NCBI GenBank assembly: GCA_049297395.1
Contig: JBAQUG010000257.1
Coordinates: 1-6,107 of the forward strand
Source: GWF2-50-93 sp049297395
GTDB taxonomy: Bacteria; Verrucomicrobiota; Lentisphaeria; Victivallales; GWF2-50-93
Direction of reading: 5' to 3'
DNA: 6,107 bases
Part shown: positions 5,244 to 6,107 of the stretch, piece after piece
Numbering within the stretch: the stretch's first letter is position 1
Layout: every line of letters begins with the position of its first letter
Notes under the pieces: model-generated
What the model saw: only the letters and a program-made list of their open reading frames with translations
Told to the model about the DNA's origin: nothing
Databases searched by the model: none
Program-made: the position numbers and the translations under genes

Positions 5244-5610
5244 AAATCATCAGTTCAAGTTCCTTTATATTTTTGAAATGCTTTAAGTTGCCTGATAATA
5301 GAGGCAGGTTGTTTTCTACGGCGGTCGCGGCAATTATGGCGTCGCCGGCCCTTAATCCGGAAGATATCCCGTATTCTTCGATATATATAAGTGCCCTATG
5401 CCCAATGTTTTCTGTCAGGGTAAGCACGTTGACAGAATAATCACGGACGAGTTTACCAATAGTCTTAACCTGGTTTTTGTCCTTTGCGCACTGGATTAGT
5501 TCCATATACGACAGGATAGAAAGATTTCATTTTTCTTGTTCAGAAAAAATCTTAGCGGCTTTCTGATGGCCTCTCTGTATCCATACGAGAATGTCTGTGT
5601 CGAAGATCAT
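5233..5610 (-). pseudogene. vapC: VapC-type PIN-domain toxin interrupted by an in-frame TGA
   Basis: The frame starts at ATG 5610 with MIFDTDILVW, the typical PIN N-terminus with acidic D4 and D6. It runs 27 codons to TGA at 5527-5529 (codon 28), then continues in the same frame with NLSILSYMELIQ (E37), GDAIIAATAVENNLPLLSGN (D90, N108) and ends IFRP. Read through, it is a 125-codon VapC-like ribonuclease of normal length, and the parts on either side of the TGA join without any shift. VapC toxins cleave specific RNAs, often tRNAs. The stop would leave a 27-residue fragment. Restart at M36 (5505) would give 90 residues lacking D4 and D6, so an active toxin is unlikely. The ATG overlaps the antitoxin stop as ATGA. 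TGA recoding is unlikely because the antitoxin and methyltransferase both end in TGA at expected lengths. A sequencing error is possible. Confidence 0.8.
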
Positions 5611-5840
5611 GTGTGTCTTCCGCCCCTGAGCTTATCCATGACGGAATCCACGGTATCCTTTTCATCGGCATTCATTCCGAAGAACTCATGGTCCCTCACG
5701 TTCATCTTTGCCGAACCTCCTGCAGGCATGATTACGCCTTTGGCTTTTCCATGGCAGAGCACCTGGACCTTCTCATTATTGTCCAGGGCCTTCAGGACAT
5801 CCCGCATTCTGTATCTCAGGTCAATTACACTTGCATTCAT
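5607..5840 (-). CDS. Phd/YefM-family antitoxin of a VapBC-like module
   Basis: This 77-residue protein precedes and overlaps the PIN toxin (ATGA), the standard antitoxin-toxin order. Residues 1-40, MNASVIDLRYRMRDVLKALD then EKVQVLCHGKAKGVIMPA, match the Phd/YefM DNA-binding fold, including the basic hairpin GKAKGV (31-36). Residues 50-56 (DHEFFGM) and a C-terminal helix (58-72, DEKDTVDSVMDKLRGG) are the toxin-neutralising part as seen in small antitoxins paired with PIN toxins. A good GGAG ribosome site lies 7 nt before the ATG, the best in the window. The promoter is covered by a palindromic operator, as expected for conditional autorepression by antitoxin or toxin-antitoxin complex. The gene appears intact even though its toxin partner is broken, so it may persist as a solitary antitoxin. 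Confidence 0.82.
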   Translation of the reverse strand: MNASVIDLRYRMRDVLKALDNNEKVQVLCHGKAKGVIMPAGGSAKMNVRDHEFFGMNADEKDTVDSVMDKLRGGRHT

Positions 5841-5847
5841 GGTCTTT

Positions 5848-5851
5848 CTCC
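5848..5851 (-). promoter_or_regulatory. Shine-Dalgarno site of the antitoxin gene
   Basis: On the minus strand GGAG lies 7 nt before the ATG at 5840. It is the only clear Shine-Dalgarno site in the window and fixes the antitoxin start. Confidence 0.65.
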
Positions 5852-5872
5852 AGATTTAGTGGTTCCCCGAAA

Positions 5873-5904
5873 ATGTATAATAGTACTATACATAATAAAA
5901 TCAA
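5873..5904 (-). promoter_or_regulatory. Antitoxin promoter with overlapping 21-bp palindromic operator
   Basis: On the minus strand TTGATT (5899-5904) is followed by a 16-bp spacer and TATTAT (5877-5882), with expected initiation near 5870. Positions 5873-5893 form a palindrome with outer arms ATGTATA and TATACAT in which 9 of 10 base pairs are symmetric around G5883. It covers the -10 box and most of the spacer. Binding by the antitoxin would block transcription, the usual autoregulation of type II modules. The symmetry is seen directly; the binding protein is inferred. Confidence 0.62.
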
Positions 5905-5922
5905 GATAGTGTTAGTGTCTTT

Positions 5923-6027
5923 GTTTCACACTTCCTTGCTTTAAGGGCCCTAAGCGTATGCAAATTTTTCCGGACGTTTGGAATTCAGCGGCCTACTGCG
6001 GTGGCCGCAGTTTTATCAGTGTGAAAC
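5923..6027. repeat. GTTTCACACT / AGTGTGAAAC inverted repeat enclosing 85 bp
   Basis: GTTTCACACT (5923-5932) and AGTGTGAAAC (6018-6027) are perfect 10-bp inverted arms. They enclose a noncoding 85-bp interval that holds an AGGGCCCT palindrome (5944-5951, extendable by GCTT/AAGC at 5938-5941 and 5952-5955) and the terminator-like hairpin at 5995-6011. No open reading frame of note fits inside. It could be a structured noncoding RNA, a small nonautonomous palindromic element, or a degraded mobile-element end. No target-site duplication was recognised. Confidence 0.45.
5995..6015 (+). terminator. Intrinsic-terminator-like hairpin with T tail
   Basis: ACTGCGG (5995-6001) pairs with CCGCAGT (6005-6011) over 7 bp, mostly GC, with a TGG loop, then TTTTA (6011-6015) and TC. 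This is a reasonable rho-independent terminator for plus-strand transcription, but no plus-strand gene was found upstream within the islet other than the distant methyltransferase. It could end a small RNA starting in 5890-5980, or be part of the surrounding repeat. Confidence 0.45.
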
Positions 6028-6030
6028 TTA

Positions 6031-6097
6031 AGTAGTTTGCGATCTCCGAGCGCAAAAGACAAAGAGGCCGATTGCGCCAAGGATGTCGCAAGCTACT
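6031..6097. repeat. Nested stem-loop at the right edge
   Basis: AGTAGTTTGCGA (6031-6042) pairs with TCGCAAGCTACT (6086-6097) over 12 positions, all Watson-Crick except one G-T wobble in RNA. Inside it GCGCAA (6050-6055) pairs with TTGCGC (6072-6077), leaving a 16-nt purine-rich loop. The outer arms are only 3 bp from the preceding inverted repeat, so 5923-6097 is one continuous block of structured noncoding DNA. I saw no integron attC core sites (RYYYAAC/GTTRRRY) at its ends. Confidence 0.45.
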
Positions 6098-6107
6098 CAA
6101 AGCAAGT

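Noticed and set aside
5527..5529. TGA recoding (as tryptophan, glycine or selenocysteine) in the vapC frame
   Set aside because: TGA serves as the normal stop of the antitoxin and methyltransferase at expected lengths, tryptophans are TGG, and no SECIS-like context or catalytic role for selenocysteine is expected in a PIN toxin. A nonsense mutation or sequencing error is simpler.
5536..5909. Plus-strand frames of 107 and 98 codons over the antitoxin
   Set aside because: The minus strand encodes a recognisable Phd/YefM antitoxin with ribosome site, operator and coupled toxin, so the plus-strand frames are shadows.
6031..6107. Integron attC site or tRNA-like structure at the right edge
   Set aside because: The stem lacks the RYYYAAC/GTTRRRY core sites of attC, and no cloverleaf or CCA-type tRNA pattern could be drawn.
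1..6107. CRISPR array, rRNA or tRNA genes, complete insertion sequence or integrase
   Set aside because: No regularly spaced direct repeats, no rRNA or tRNA signatures and no transposase or integrase motifs were found on either strand.

Overview
The window looks like chromosomal DNA of a free-living or gut/sediment bacterium with the standard genetic code. The coding sequences are of moderate GC and the spacers are AT-rich and full of palindromes. Shine-Dalgarno sites are weak or absent in front of most genes. The best one is GGAG ahead of the antitoxin at the right end. A BioB with a CxxxC-SF-C-AQS cluster motif, together with a Phd/VapC pair, would fit an anaerobe-rich lineage such as the PVC group, but no rRNA or lineage marker is present, so taxonomy is a low-confidence guess.

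Left part (1-1660): a 51-bp inverted repeat is followed by a small DUF2061 membrane protein (minus strand, 98-328). That gene has a good sigma70-like promoter whose -10 lies in a 16-bp palindrome. Next is a 411-bp gene-free stretch (329-739) carrying three hairpin-forming elements that resemble dispersed intergenic repeats. A PrsW-like intramembrane protease follows (plus strand, 740-1633). It has a C-terminal four-cysteine zinc ribbon, and its last codons form a perfect 12-bp-arm palindrome.

Middle (1667-2884): biotin synthase bioB lies on the minus strand, convergent with the protease. Its promoter predicts an almost leaderless mRNA and sits inside a GGAAACT/AGTTTCC inverted repeat. In the BioB protein the position of the usual arginine ligand of the auxiliary cluster appears to be lysine.

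Right part (2807-5893): a type II restriction-modification operon (plus strand) has a strong promoter and possibly an 11-codon leader peptide whose stop overlaps the nuclease start. It encodes a PD-(D/E)XK-like endonuclease (2885-3898) followed after 7 bp by a complete cytosine-C5 methyltransferase (3906-5243). The methyltransferase gene runs 11 bp tail-to-tail into a type II toxin-antitoxin pair on the minus strand. That pair is a Phd/YefM antitoxin (5607-5840) with a near-perfect 21-bp operator over its promoter, plus a VapC-type PIN toxin (5233-5610) that carries an in-frame TGA at codon 28 and is probably a pseudogene. Restriction-modification and toxin-antitoxin modules side by side suggest a small horizontally acquired defence/stabilisation islet. 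The window ends in about 200 bp of noncoding DNA dense in inverted repeats, including one terminator-like hairpin.

No wholly new system is evident. The items most worth a second look are the uncharacterised nuclease with its putative leader peptide, the disabled VapC with a retained antitoxin and operator, the BioB ligand substitution, and the structured right-hand end.
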